Positions 24,731-32,946 of a stretch of 64,000 nt of DNA are shown piece by piece; position 1 is the first letter of the stretch; each line of letters opens with the position of its first letter. Under the pieces are notes generated by a model. That model saw only the letters and a list, made by a program, of their open reading frames with translations. It was not told where the DNA came from and made no database searches. The stretch is from Haloechinothrix sp033042135 (GTDB taxonomy: Bacteria > Actinomycetota > Actinomycetes > Mycobacteriales > Pseudonocardiaceae). The stretch lies in contig NZ_WBXM01000001.1 of NCBI RefSeq assembly GCF_033042135.1, forward strand, positions 434,001-498,000, given 5' to 3'. A program made the position numbers and the translations under genes.

Positions 24731-25735
24731 GTGCTCCGCTACACCATCAAGCGACTGGCCCAGCTGGTTCCCGCGCTGTTCGGGCTATCCATACTGCTGT
24801 TCTTCTGGCTGCGGTTACTGCCCGGCGGCCCGGAGAACACGCTGCTGCCGGACGACGCCACCGCCGAGCAGCGGGAGGCACTGCGGGAATCGCTCGGGCT
24901 GAACGAGCCGATCATCGTCCAGTACGGGCTGTTCCTGCAGCGGCTCGCCCAGTTCGACTTCGGCAACTCGCTGCAGACCGGCAGGCCCGTGATGCAGGAA
25001 TTCACCACGCGATTCCCGGCAACGGCCGAGCTTGCGCTCACCGCGATGCTGATCGCGGTATGCGTCGGTATCCCGCTCGGCTACTTCGCCGCCCGCAGGC
25101 GGGGGAGCCTGCTCGATTCCGGTGCGGTCGCCGGGTCGCTGCTCGGCATCTGCATCCCGGTGTTCTTCCTCGCCGCGATGCTCAAGGTCGTTTTCGCCGA
25201 GAAGCTCGGCCTGCTGCCGTCGGCGTTTCGCATGAGCCCCGGGCTGCACTACACCGAGGTCACCGGGTTCCGCGTGCTGGACAGCGTGCTCACCGGGGAG
25301 TTCGATGTCACCGTCAACGCGATCAGCCACCTGGTGCTGCCCGGCTTGGCGCTGTCGTCCATCCCGCTGGCCGTTATCACGCGCATGACCAGGGCGAGCG
25401 TGCTCGAGGTACTCAGCCAGGATTACGTGCGCACCGCCGAGTCGAAAGGGCTGCGGCCCCATGTGGTGCGTGGGCGGCACGTGCTGCGCAACGCCATGCT
25501 CCCGGTGATCACCGCGATCGGGTTGCTGGTCGGTAGCCTGCTCGCCGGGGCGGTGCTGACCGAGAGCGTGTTCGCCTTCGGCGGCATCGGATCGTTCATC
25601 TACGAATCCACCCAGCAGCGGGACTACCCGGCGATCCTCGGCTTCTTGATGCTTATCGCGGTGATCTACGTCGTGGTCAATCTGCTGGTCGATCTGTCCT
25701 ACACGCTGTTCGACCCGAGGGTGCGGGTGCGCTGA
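24731..25735 (+). CDS. ABC transporter permease, DppB/OppB family
   Basis: 334 aa, GTG 24731. Seen: six membrane segments beginning LAQLVPALFGLSILLFFWLRLLPG split across the first helix, the N-terminal DppB motif LGLNEPIIVQYGLFL, and the EAA loop TAESKGLRPHVVRGRHVLRNAMLPV that docks to the ATPases. It forms half of the membrane channel with the DppC-like protein, whose start overlaps its stop by one base (TGATG at 25733). Function: inner-membrane import of the ligand bound by the lipoprotein. Confidence 0.94.
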   Translation: MLRYTIKRLAQLVPALFGLSILLFFWLRLLPGGPENTLLPDDATAEQREALRESLGLNEPIIVQYGLFLQRLAQFDFGNSLQTGRPVMQEFTTRFPATAELALTAMLIAVCVGIPLGYFAARRRGSLLDSGAVAGSLLGICIPVFFLAAMLKVVFAEKLGLLPSAFRMSPGLHYTEVTGFRVLDSVLTGEFDVTVNAISHLVLPGLALSSIPLAVITRMTRASVLEVLSQDYVRTAESKGLRPHVVRGRHVLRNAMLPVITAIGLLVGSLLAGAVLTESVFAFGGIGSFIYESTQQRDYPAILGFLMLIAVIYVVVNLLVDLSYTLFDPRVRVR

Positions 25736-26724
25736 TGGTGACGGAGATCAACGGGAAACCGGGCGGCACGGTAGGCAAGGCCGACAAGGTCGACCGGCTC
25801 GCGGAGCTGTCCGCCCGGCACGACAGCGATGCCGAGGGCGGGAGCCTGCTCCGAGAGGCGTTCGGCAGGCTGCGTCGCAGCCCGATGGCGATCACCGGCG
25901 CGGCCATCATCGGTACGTTCGTCATCGTCGCGCTGCTGGCTCCGTTCGTGGTGCCGTACGACCCGGCGGCGCAGCTCTGGGGCAGGGAGGTACAACCGAA
26001 CCACAACGTCTTCGTCGGGCCAAGGGCCGAGAACTGGTTCGGCCTCGACCACCTCGGCAGGGATCAGTTCTCCAGGATGCTCGTCGGCGCTCAGAACTCG
26101 CTGTTGGTCGGGGTGATAGCCACACTGCTCGGTTTCAGCGCGGGGGCGCTGCTCGGCGGGCTGGCCGGGGCCGCGGTTGGCCTCGGTGGTGCCTGGGGAC
26201 GGCGCCTGGACACCGTCATCATGCGCTTCGTCGACATGATGCTGGCGATCCCCTCGCTGCTGATCGCGGTGAGCATCGCCGCGATCCTCGGGCCGAGCCT
26301 GACCACGGTGATGGTGGCGGTCGGAGTGGCACAGATACCGATTTTCGCCAGGTTGCTGCGTGGCTCCATGCTGGCGCAGTCCCATGCGGACTACGTGCTT
26401 GCCGCCACAGCGCTCGGCGTGCGCAGGCGCCGGATCGTGCTGGGGCACGTACTGCCGAACTCGCTCGGCCCGGTCATCGTGCAGGCCACGCTCACACTGG
26501 CCACGGCCATCATCGAAGCCGCGGCGCTATCCTACCTCGGGTTCGGTAACCCGGACCCGGCCACACCGGACTGGGGGGCGATGCTCGCCGACGCCCAGCG
26601 ATTCCTGGTCGGCGCGCCCAGTCTGGCGGTCTACCCGGCCGTGGCCATCATCATCACTGCCCTCGGCTTCACCCTGCTCGGTGAAGCGATGCGGGAGTCA
26701 CTGGACCCGAAGTTGCGGAAGTGA
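25735..26724 (+). CDS. ABC transporter permease, DppC/OppC family
   Basis: 329 aa, ATG overlapping the previous stop by one base. Seen: a hydrophilic N-terminus, RRSPMAITGAAIIGTFVIVALLAP (first helix, split at its usual position), NWFGLDHLGRDQFSRML, which is the DppC signature, and the EAA loop AATALGVRRRRIVLGHVLPNSLGPV. It pairs with the DppB-like permease. The ATP-binding gene follows 4 bases later. Confidence 0.94.
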   Translation: MVTEINGKPGGTVGKADKVDRLAELSARHDSDAEGGSLLREAFGRLRRSPMAITGAAIIGTFVIVALLAPFVVPYDPAAQLWGREVQPNHNVFVGPRAENWFGLDHLGRDQFSRMLVGAQNSLLVGVIATLLGFSAGALLGGLAGAAVGLGGAWGRRLDTVIMRFVDMMLAIPSLLIAVSIAAILGPSLTTVMVAVGVAQIPIFARLLRGSMLAQSHADYVLAATALGVRRRRIVLGHVLPNSLGPVIVQATLTLATAIIEAAALSYLGFGNPDPATPDWGAMLADAQRFLVGAPSLAVYPAVAIIITALGFTLLGEAMRESLDPKLRK

Positions 26725-26728
26725 TCAC

Positions 26729-27757
26729 ATGCCGTTGCTCGCCGTGGACAACCTCTCGGTCACCTTTACCGCGCAGGGCAAGCGCCCGGTGCGCGCGGTG
26801 GACGGCGTGTCGTTCTCGCTGGCCGAAGGCAGCGTCGCGGGCCTGGTCGGTGAATCGGGCTGCGGCAAGAGCGTGAGCTCGCTAGCGCTGCTCGGGTTGC
26901 TGCCGCGCCGCGGCGTGCGGGTCGGCGGCACAGCCACATTCGACGGCACCGACCTGTTGCGGCTGCCGCCCAAGCGTATGCGTGAGATACGGGGCAGTGA
27001 GCTCGCTATGATCTTCCAGGACCCGCTGTCCTCCCTCAACCCGGTGGTGCCGATCGGTAGGCAGATCACCGAGACGCTGGCGCGTCACCGCCGAATGCGG
27101 GGCTCGGCGGCCCGGAAGCGGGCGGCCGAGCTGCTGGAGCGGGTGGGGATTCCCGACCCCGCGGCACGCCTGCGTGACTACCCCCATCAACTCTCGGGCG
27201 GGATGCGGCAGCGCGCGCTGATCGCCATGGCCGTGGCGTGCGCACCGCGCTTGCTGATCGCCGACGAGCCAACCACGGCGCTGGATGTGACCATCCAGGC
27301 GCAGATCCTCGACCTGCTCGGTGAGCTGGTCCGGTCCGAGGGCACCGCGCTGCTGCTGATCACCCACGATCTGGGGGTGGTCGCTGGCCTCTGTGACACC
27401 GTCACCGTGCTGTACGCGGGCAGGGTGATCGAATCGGCCCCGCGTCACGAGCTGTTCGCCGCGCCGCGCCACCCTTACACGGTGGGGTTGCTGGACTCGG
27501 TGCCCCGGCTCGATGCCGAACAGGGTCAGCCGCTGCGCCCGGTTCGGGGCTCGGTGACCGACGCCATCGACTGGTCCGACGGGTGCGCGTTCGCGCCGCG
27601 CTGCGACCACTACACCATGGCGTGCCTGACGGGCGCGCCCGAACTCACCAGTGTGGGCGGTGATCGCGACGGCCACCACCACCGGTGCGTGCACCCCATC
27701 CACCCCACGCCGGAGCCGAGCGCGGCGCGGGCGGCAGGCGAAGGGAGCGTGCGGTGA
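26729..27757 (+). CDS. ABC transporter ATP-binding protein, DppD/OppD family
   Basis: 342 aa from ATG 26729 (MPLLAVDNLSV). The frame is open further upstream but overlaps the permease. Seen: Walker A GESGCGKS, Q-loop MIFQDPLSSLNPV, signature LSGGMRQRALIA, Walker B LLIADEPTTALD, and the C-terminal oligopeptide-transporter extension with CAFAPRCDHYTMACLTG, whose cysteines bind an iron-sulfur cluster in some family members. Its stop overlaps the next start (GTGA). Confidence 0.94.
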   Translation: MPLLAVDNLSVTFTAQGKRPVRAVDGVSFSLAEGSVAGLVGESGCGKSVSSLALLGLLPRRGVRVGGTATFDGTDLLRLPPKRMREIRGSELAMIFQDPLSSLNPVVPIGRQITETLARHRRMRGSAARKRAAELLERVGIPDPAARLRDYPHQLSGGMRQRALIAMAVACAPRLLIADEPTTALDVTIQAQILDLLGELVRSEGTALLLITHDLGVVAGLCDTVTVLYAGRVIESAPRHELFAAPRHPYTVGLLDSVPRLDAEQGQPLRPVRGSVTDAIDWSDGCAFAPRCDHYTMACLTGAPELTSVGGDRDGHHHRCVHPIHPTPEPSAARAAGEGSVR

Positions 27758-28797
27758 GCTTGCTGGAGCTGCACGACGTCTCGGTCGGGTTCCCGATCCG
27801 CAGCGGCGTGATCATCGAGCGCACGGTCGGTACCGTGCGGGCGGTCGACGGGGTCTCGCTGTCGGTGGAGCGTGGCACCACCTACGGTCTCGTCGGCGAG
27901 TCGGGGTGCGGCAAGACCACCCTCGGCAGGGCGGTGTTGCGGCTCGTGGACGTCACCTCGGGCCGGGTCACCTTCGACGGCACCGACCTGGATGGGTTGT
28001 CCACCGAGCGGATGCGCAGGCTGCGGCGTCGTATGCAGATGGTTTTCCAGGACCCGCTCGGTAGCCTCGACCCGCGGCAGAACGTCGAATCCCTGCTGAC
28101 CGAAGGCCTCGAGGTGCACGGGATCGGCACCGACAGGGCTCAGCGGCGCGCCGTGATCACCGAGACGCTGGAGCGGGTGGGGCTGTCGGCCAGGGCGCTG
28201 TCCCGGTACCCGCACGAGTTCTCCGGTGGGCAACGCCAGCGCATCGGCATCGCGCGGGCGCTCGTGCTGGAGCCGGACCTGATCATCTGCGATGAGCCGG
28301 TGTCCGCGCTGGATGTCTCGGTGCAGGCGCAGGTGCTGAACCTGCTCGCCGAACTGCAGTCCGACTTCGGGCTGACCTACCTGGTCATCGCGCACGACCT
28401 CGCGGTGGTGCGGCACGTCTCGGACGTGATCGGGGTGATGTACCTCGGTGGGCTCGTCGAGGAGGCCGGCTCGAACGAGCTGTACACCGAGCCGCTTCAC
28501 CCGTACACCCGCTCGCTGCTGTCCGCCGTCCCGGTGCCGGATCCACAGGTGGAGGACAGCAGGGAGCAGATCCTGCTCAGCGGTGACCTCCCCTCTCCAG
28601 CCGACCCGCCGAGCGGGTGCCGATTCCACACCCGGTGCCCGTGGCGGCAGCCGGTGCGCTGCGACACGGAGCGTCCACCGCTTCGGGAGATCGCGCCAGG
28701 GCACCGCGTCGCCTGCCACTATGCCGAAGAAATCCGGGCAGGTACCGTGCAACCCCGGTACGGTGACCGGGTACCGGCTCCGGGCGACACCCCGTGA
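27754..28797 (+). CDS. ABC transporter ATP-binding protein, DppF/OppF family
   Basis: 347 aa from GTG 27754, overlapping the previous stop by 4 bases. Seen: Walker A GESGCGKT, MVFQDPLGSLDPRQNV, signature FSGGQRQRIGIARAL, Walker B DLIICDEPVSALDVS, and the C-terminal GCRFHTRCPWRQPVRC extension. It is the second ATPase of the importer and completes the operon. The last 221 bases are overlapped on the other strand by the open frame of the EamA gene. Confidence 0.94.
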   Translation: MSLLELHDVSVGFPIRSGVIIERTVGTVRAVDGVSLSVERGTTYGLVGESGCGKTTLGRAVLRLVDVTSGRVTFDGTDLDGLSTERMRRLRRRMQMVFQDPLGSLDPRQNVESLLTEGLEVHGIGTDRAQRRAVITETLERVGLSARALSRYPHEFSGGQRQRIGIARALVLEPDLIICDEPVSALDVSVQAQVLNLLAELQSDFGLTYLVIAHDLAVVRHVSDVIGVMYLGGLVEEAGSNELYTEPLHPYTRSLLSAVPVPDPQVEDSREQILLSGDLPSPADPPSGCRFHTRCPWRQPVRCDTERPPLREIAPGHRVACHYAEEIRAGTVQPRYGDRVPAPGDTP

Positions 28798-29713
28798 TCC
28801 CACCGGCCGAAGCGGTGACATCGGCCCCGCAGGCGGCGCTACCCGATGATGGCCGCGCGGTGGAGCCGAGCAGCACACCACCGAGAACGACCGCGGCCGC
28901 GAGCAGTTCGACTGCCGTTGGCCGCTCGCCGAGCAGGACGAACGCGGCCGTCATACCGACGACCGGCACGAGCATGGCGAACGGGGCGACGGTTCCCGCC
29001 GGGTTGCGCCCCATGAGCACCGCCCACAGTGCCGCGGCCGCCACGCTGCCGAACAGCGAGACGTAGGCCAGCGCAGCCAGCGACGGCCAGGCTTGTGCGG
29101 AGTGGACGGTCGAAACGGCTTGCCACACGGCGGCCGGTCCCTCGACCACAAGGGACAGGACGAGCAGCGGCAGCGGTGGCACAACCGCCATCCACACCGT
29201 GAACCGCAGCGGTGACTCCGCCCTCGCCTTGCGCACGCAGAGGTTGCCGAAAGCCCAGCTCAGCGCGCCGAGCAAGGTCAGGATCATCGGCAGCAACGCG
29301 GCGTGCTCGGCTCGTTGCCACGCGATCACCGCCATGCCGCCGGTGGCGAGCACGATGCCGATGATCGAGGTGAGACCGAGCCGTTCGGCGAGCAGCAACG
29401 CCCCGAGTATCACGGTGAACGGTGCCGAGGCCTGCAGCACGAGCGAGGCGAGCCCAGCGGGCATCCCGACGTTCATGCCGATGAACAGGAACGCGAACTG
29501 CAGTGTTCCGGTGCCGAGGCCGTAACCGATGAGCCAGCGCAGCGGTACTTGTGGCCGGGGTACGAACAGCAGCACGGGGATGGCGATCAGCACGAAGCGC
29601 AGCGCCGCGGCCAGCAACGGTGGGAAGTGTTCGAGGGAGAGGTCGATGGCGACGAAGTTCATTCCCCACATCAGGGCGATGACGATGGCGATGAGTCGAT
29701 CTCGTGAGGTCAC
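28577..29713 (-). CDS. EamA/DMT family transporter (3' end possibly frameshifted)
   Basis: 378 aa as it stands from GTG 29713 (TSRDRLIAIVIALMWGMNF). Seen: two EamA repeats with ten membrane segments, ending at VVLGGVLLGSTARP near base 28855. Known: EamA exporters are about 290-300 aa and often export amino acids or metabolites. The remaining tail of about 90 residues is Arg/Gly-rich, not membrane-like, and lies antisense to the OppF gene. One base out of frame, the sequence reads ARxxAIIG then stops at 28839, the expected length. So a one-base shift near 28855 is suspected. Divergent from a LysR gene that probably controls it. Confidence 0.8.
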   Translation of the reverse strand: MTSRDRLIAIVIALMWGMNFVAIDLSLEHFPPLLAAALRFVLIAIPVLLFVPRPQVPLRWLIGYGLGTGTLQFAFLFIGMNVGMPAGLASLVLQASAPFTVILGALLLAERLGLTSIIGIVLATGGMAVIAWQRAEHAALLPMILTLLGALSWAFGNLCVRKARAESPLRFTVWMAVVPPLPLLVLSLVVEGPAAVWQAVSTVHSAQAWPSLAALAYVSLFGSVAAAALWAVLMGRNPAGTVAPFAMLVPVVGMTAAFVLLGERPTAVELLAAAVVLGGVLLGSTARPSSGSAACGADVTASAGGITGCRPEPVPGHRTGVARYLPGFLRHSGRRRGALARSPEAVDAPCRSAPAAATGTGCGIGTRSAGRLERGGHR

Positions 29714-29785
29714 GCTCCCGAGACTGGTCGGGAATAATGTGAAGTACAAGCGAAAATATATGGATATATTGTGTAGTATTACTGT
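29714..29785. promoter_or_regulatory. AT-rich divergent promoter between EamA and LysR genes
   Basis: A strikingly AT-rich stretch in a GC-rich window. Seen: inverted repeat aatata/tatatt (29755-29760 and 29765-29770, four-base centre tgga) and the small palindrome agtattact near 29776. A T-N11-A element fits within the repeat, the usual form of a LysR box. Inferred: the LysR protein binds here and controls both divergent genes. Confidence 0.6.
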
Positions 29786-30718
29786 ATGGACATTGCGCGG
29801 CTGCGTATCCTGCGGGAGTTCGCCGATCGTGGCAGCGTCGCCGCGGTAGCCAAGGCCGTGCACTGCACGCCGTCCGCGGTCTCCCAGCAGCTGCGTGCAT
29901 TGCAGGCCGAGGCCGGGGTGGCGTTGACGGAGCCCGCGGGTCGCGGGATGCGGCTAACCGACGCGGGCCGCGCGCTGGTGGCGCGCGCCGACGAGGTGCT
30001 GGCCGCCGTGCATCGCGCGGAATCGGAGCTGGACAACTACCGCAACACCCCGCGCGGCACGGTTCGGGTGGCGATGTTCCCCTCGGCCGCGCTGATGCTG
30101 CTGCCCGGCTTCCTCCACCGGGTGACACGGCAGGGAGAATTGGAAGTCGAGGCCAGGGATGTGGACATGACCCCGCCCGAGGTTCCCGGCTTGCTCGCCG
30201 ACTTCGACGTAGTGCTCACCCACCGGGATGAGCACGCCGAACCACTGGACTCCCCCTCGGGAGCGGCTGGTGCAGGCGCGAGCAGGCTGCGCGTGGTGCA
30301 CCTGCTGCGCGAGCCGTTCGACATCGCGCTGCCAGCGGGACACCGGCTAACGGGGCGGGACAGGCTGGAACCGGCCGAGCTGGCACACGAGCGGTGGATC
30401 AGTGTGGACCTGGGATTTCCCGCCGATGACGTGCTTCGCTCGCTCGCGATGCGCACCGGGGTGAACCCCACCGTGGTGCAGCGGATCAACGACTTCCGCG
30501 TCATCGAGGCACTCGTCGCGGACGGGCACGGGGTGGCGCTGCTTCCCCGATACACGATGGACACGCGCGGTGGCAGGTTGGTCCGCCGCCCGCTGGCAGG
30601 CATCCGCGCCGCCCGGCACGTGGAGGCGGTGCTGCGAACGCACCACCCCAGCAGGCCAGCCGTGGCCGCCGTGCTGGAAATGCTGCGCGACGAGGCCTCC
30701 GCGGTAGCCGGCCAGTAG
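29786..30718 (+). CDS. LysR-family transcriptional regulator
   Basis: 310 aa, ATG 29786. Seen: N-terminal winged helix-turn-helix (residues 1-60) with FADRGSVAAVAKAVHCTPSAVSQQ split over the recognition helix, a linker helix ending in ELDNYRNTPRG, and the periplasmic-binding-like effector domain (about 90-305) with GTVRVAMFPSAALMLLPGF. Known: LysR regulators usually control a divergent neighbour, here the EamA exporter, and themselves. The inducer is probably the exported compound (inference). Its 3' end faces leuA across a 148-base structured gap. Confidence 0.92.
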   Translation: MDIARLRILREFADRGSVAAVAKAVHCTPSAVSQQLRALQAEAGVALTEPAGRGMRLTDAGRALVARADEVLAAVHRAESELDNYRNTPRGTVRVAMFPSAALMLLPGFLHRVTRQGELEVEARDVDMTPPEVPGLLADFDVVLTHRDEHAEPLDSPSGAAGAGASRLRVVHLLREPFDIALPAGHRLTGRDRLEPAELAHERWISVDLGFPADDVLRSLAMRTGVNPTVVQRINDFRVIEALVADGHGVALLPRYTMDTRGGRLVRRPLAGIRAARHVEAVLRTHHPSRPAVAAVLEMLRDEASAVAGQ

Positions 30719-30747
30719 CCCGTCGTGTCCGTCTCCCCGGCACCCTG

Positions 30748-30846
30748 TGTCCGGCGCTACGACACCCCGAGTTGGGCGCCCGAGCACCCAATATGGGTTG
30801 TCACAGCACCCACAATAAGGTGCTGGTGCGCCGGACACGGGGTGTC
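30748..30846. terminator. Interleaved inverted repeats between the converging LysR and leuA genes
   Basis: Four complementary blocks occur in the order A-B-A'-B': A tgtccggcgc (30748-30757), B gacaccccg (30761-30769), A' gcgccggaca (30828-30837), B' cggggtgtc (30838-30846). A small hairpin cagcacc/ggtgctg (30804-30810, 30819-30825) sits inside. A-A' and B-B' cannot both form as simple nested stems. It probably acts as a bidirectional terminator for the two converging genes. Confidence 0.6.
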
Positions 30847-30866
30847 TGCGAGCCCGACACGGCGGG

Positions 30867-32654
30867 TTACCGGTAGGCGCGGTTGATGGCGGAGAGCACC
30901 GCGCGCAGCGACGCCGTGACGATCGACGGGTCGATACCCACGCCCCAGTAGACCTGGTCGCCGATGGCGCACTCGATGTACGAAGCGGCCTGTGCGTCGT
31001 CACCGGCGGTCATGGCGTGCTCGCTGTAGTCGAGCAACCGGATGTCGAAACCGATGGTGGCCAGGGCGTCGAAGAACGACGCGATCGGGCCGTTGCCGGA
31101 GCCGGAGATCTCCTGCTCGTCCCCGTCGACCCGTACGGTCACCGTGATCGAGTAGTGCCCGCCGCCGTTGTCGACCACGTGGGAACGCACCAGCTCCAGC
31201 GGGCTCGTTGAGGTGAGGTACTCCACGGAGAAGGCCTGCCACATGGTCTCCGGGTCGATCTCGCCACCCTGGGTGTCTGTGTACTTCTGCACCACCTGCG
31301 AGAACTCCACCTGCAGCCGACGCGGCAGGTCGAGCTGGTGCTCGGTGCGCATCACGTAGGCGACGCCGCCCTTGCCGGATTGTGAATTGACCCGGATCAC
31401 GGCCTCGTAGCTGCGGCCGACGTCCTTCGGGTCGATCGGCAGGTACGGGACCTCCCACGGGTACTCGTCGACCGGCACGCCTGCCTTGTCCGCGGCCGAT
31501 TCCAGGGCGTCGAAGCCCTTGTTGATCGCGTCCTGGTGGCTGCCGGAGAACGCGGTGAACACCAGGTCGCCGCCCCACGGGGTGCGCTCGGGCACCGGGA
31601 GCTGGTTGCAGTACTCCACGGTGCGCTTGATCTCGTCGATGTCGGAGAAATCGATCTGCGGGTCGATGCCCTGGCTGAACAGGTTCATCCCCAGCGCCAC
31701 CAGGTCGACGTTGCCGGTGCGCTCGCCGTTACCGAACAGGCAGCCCTCGATCCGGTCGGCTCCGGCCTGGTAACCGAGCTCGGCGGCCGCGATGCCGGTA
31801 CCCCGGTCGTTGTGCGGGTGCAGCGACAGGATGATCGATTCCCTGCGGTCCAGGTTGCGCCCCATCCACTCGATCGAATCCGCGTAGACGTTGGGGGTGG
31901 CCATTTCCACGGTGGCGGGCAGGTTCAGGATCACCGGGTACTCGGGGGTGGGCTCGAGGATCTCGGTGACCGCGTTGCAGACCTCTGCGGCGTAGGAGAG
32001 CTCGGTGCCGGTGTAGGACTCCGGGGAGTACTGGAACCGGAAGTGTGTGTCGGTGTACTTGCCAGCCAGTTCCTTGGCGATCTCGGCGCCCTGGGTAGCG
32101 ATCTTCTTGATGCCCTCACGTTCTTCGCGGAACACCACACGCCGTTGCAGGATCGAGGTCGAGTTGTAGAAGTGCACGATCGCCTTCTTGGCGCCTTCCA
32201 GCGCGGCGAAGGTGCGTTCGATCAGGTCCTGCCTGCACTGGGTCAGCACCTGGATGTGCACGTCGTCCGGGACCGCGTCGTCTTCGATGATCTCGCGGAC
32301 GAAGTCGAAGTCGGTCTGGCTGGCCGCGGGGAAGCCGACCTCGATCTCCTTGTACCCCATCCCAACCAGCAGCTCGAAGAACTTGCGCTTGCGCGCGGGT
32401 GACATGGGGTCGATCAGGGCCTGGTTACCGTCCCGCAGGTCGACGGCGCACCACAGCGGTGCGCGGGAGATCCGCACATCCGGCCAGGTGCGGTCGGGTA
32501 ACGAGATGTCCTCGACCAGCTCGTACCAGGGCCGGTAGCGGTGGTACGGCATCGAGCTACCCAGCTGGGCGTTCCATACCGGCTGGTCAGCGGGAGCGGG
32601 TTTGGACGGCTTGCGCGGGCTTTGGCCGACCCCCGGTCGCGGTGAAGTGGTCAT
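30867..32654 (-). CDS. leuA: 2-isopropylmalate synthase
   Basis: 595 aa, the long actinobacterial LeuA form. Seen: catalytic TIM barrel with LRDGNQALIDPMSPARK (cut at its usual block), GYKEIEVGFPAASQTDFDF, LSLHPHNDRGTGIAAAELG and GCLFGNGERTGNVD, then a linker and the C-terminal leucine-binding regulatory domain (about residue 440 on). It condenses acetyl-CoA with 2-oxoisovalerate, the first step of leucine synthesis, and is inhibited by leucine. ATG 32654 is preceded by a 130-base leader with a leucine-codon peptide and a stem-loop, so transcription is probably attenuated. Confidence 0.97.
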   Translation of the reverse strand: MTTSPRPGVGQSPRKPSKPAPADQPVWNAQLGSSMPYHRYRPWYELVEDISLPDRTWPDVRISRAPLWCAVDLRDGNQALIDPMSPARKRKFFELLVGMGYKEIEVGFPAASQTDFDFVREIIEDDAVPDDVHIQVLTQCRQDLIERTFAALEGAKKAIVHFYNSTSILQRRVVFREEREGIKKIATQGAEIAKELAGKYTDTHFRFQYSPESYTGTELSYAAEVCNAVTEILEPTPEYPVILNLPATVEMATPNVYADSIEWMGRNLDRRESIILSLHPHNDRGTGIAAAELGYQAGADRIEGCLFGNGERTGNVDLVALGMNLFSQGIDPQIDFSDIDEIKRTVEYCNQLPVPERTPWGGDLVFTAFSGSHQDAINKGFDALESAADKAGVPVDEYPWEVPYLPIDPKDVGRSYEAVIRVNSQSGKGGVAYVMRTEHQLDLPRRLQVEFSQVVQKYTDTQGGEIDPETMWQAFSVEYLTSTSPLELVRSHVVDNGGGHYSITVTVRVDGDEQEISGSGNGPIASFFDALATIGFDIRLLDYSEHAMTAGDDAQAASYIECAIGDQVYWGVGIDPSIVTASLRAVLSAINRAYR

Positions 32655-32719
32655 CGGTGAGGTCTCCTGCTTTCTTCAGTCGGGAGCGTCCTGGTTCCGA
32701 CCGGCGCCACGACGAAACC

Positions 32720-32756
32720 CCGCGACGGGGAGCCGGTCTATCGGGCCCCGTCGCGG
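32720..32756 (-). promoter_or_regulatory. Attenuator stem-loop in the leuA leader
   Basis: Arms ccgcgacgggg (32720-32730) and ccccgtcgcgg (32746-32756) are perfect 11-base complements around a 15-base loop. The upstream arm (in the direction of transcription) overlaps the end of the leader peptide frame, so a ribosome paused at the leucine codons would change which structure forms. The stem is followed on the minus strand by ggtttcg. This is the layout of a leucine attenuator. Confidence 0.7.
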
Positions 32757-32782
32757 CAGCGAAGCAGGAGAACGAGCGCCAT
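32738..32782 (-). CDS. leuL: leuA leader peptide
   Basis: ATG 32782 to TAG 32740-32738 encodes MALVLLLRCRDGAR, 14 aa, with four leucine codons among residues 3-7 (CTC, CTC, CTG, CTT). The ribosome site aagagg stands two bases upstream. The frame ends 83 bases before the leuA start and overlaps the strong stem-loop at 32720-32756. Known: such leaders sense leucyl-tRNA charging by ribosome stalling. Inferred from the match of codon content, position and stem. Confidence 0.78.
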   Translation of the reverse strand: MALVLLLRCRDGAR

Positions 32783-32946
32783 CGCCTCTTAGCGTAACCC
32801 GGACGGTGTGGCGATGCCTAGGTGGGGCGCGGGTGCCGGAACGCGGGCGCGGTAGCGGCTTGTGCGTGTCAACATTGTTATCGGTGTAAACCGCGCAACC
32901 TTACGTGCCAGTAGCGATATTTCCGCTGGCATGCCAAACTCCCCTT

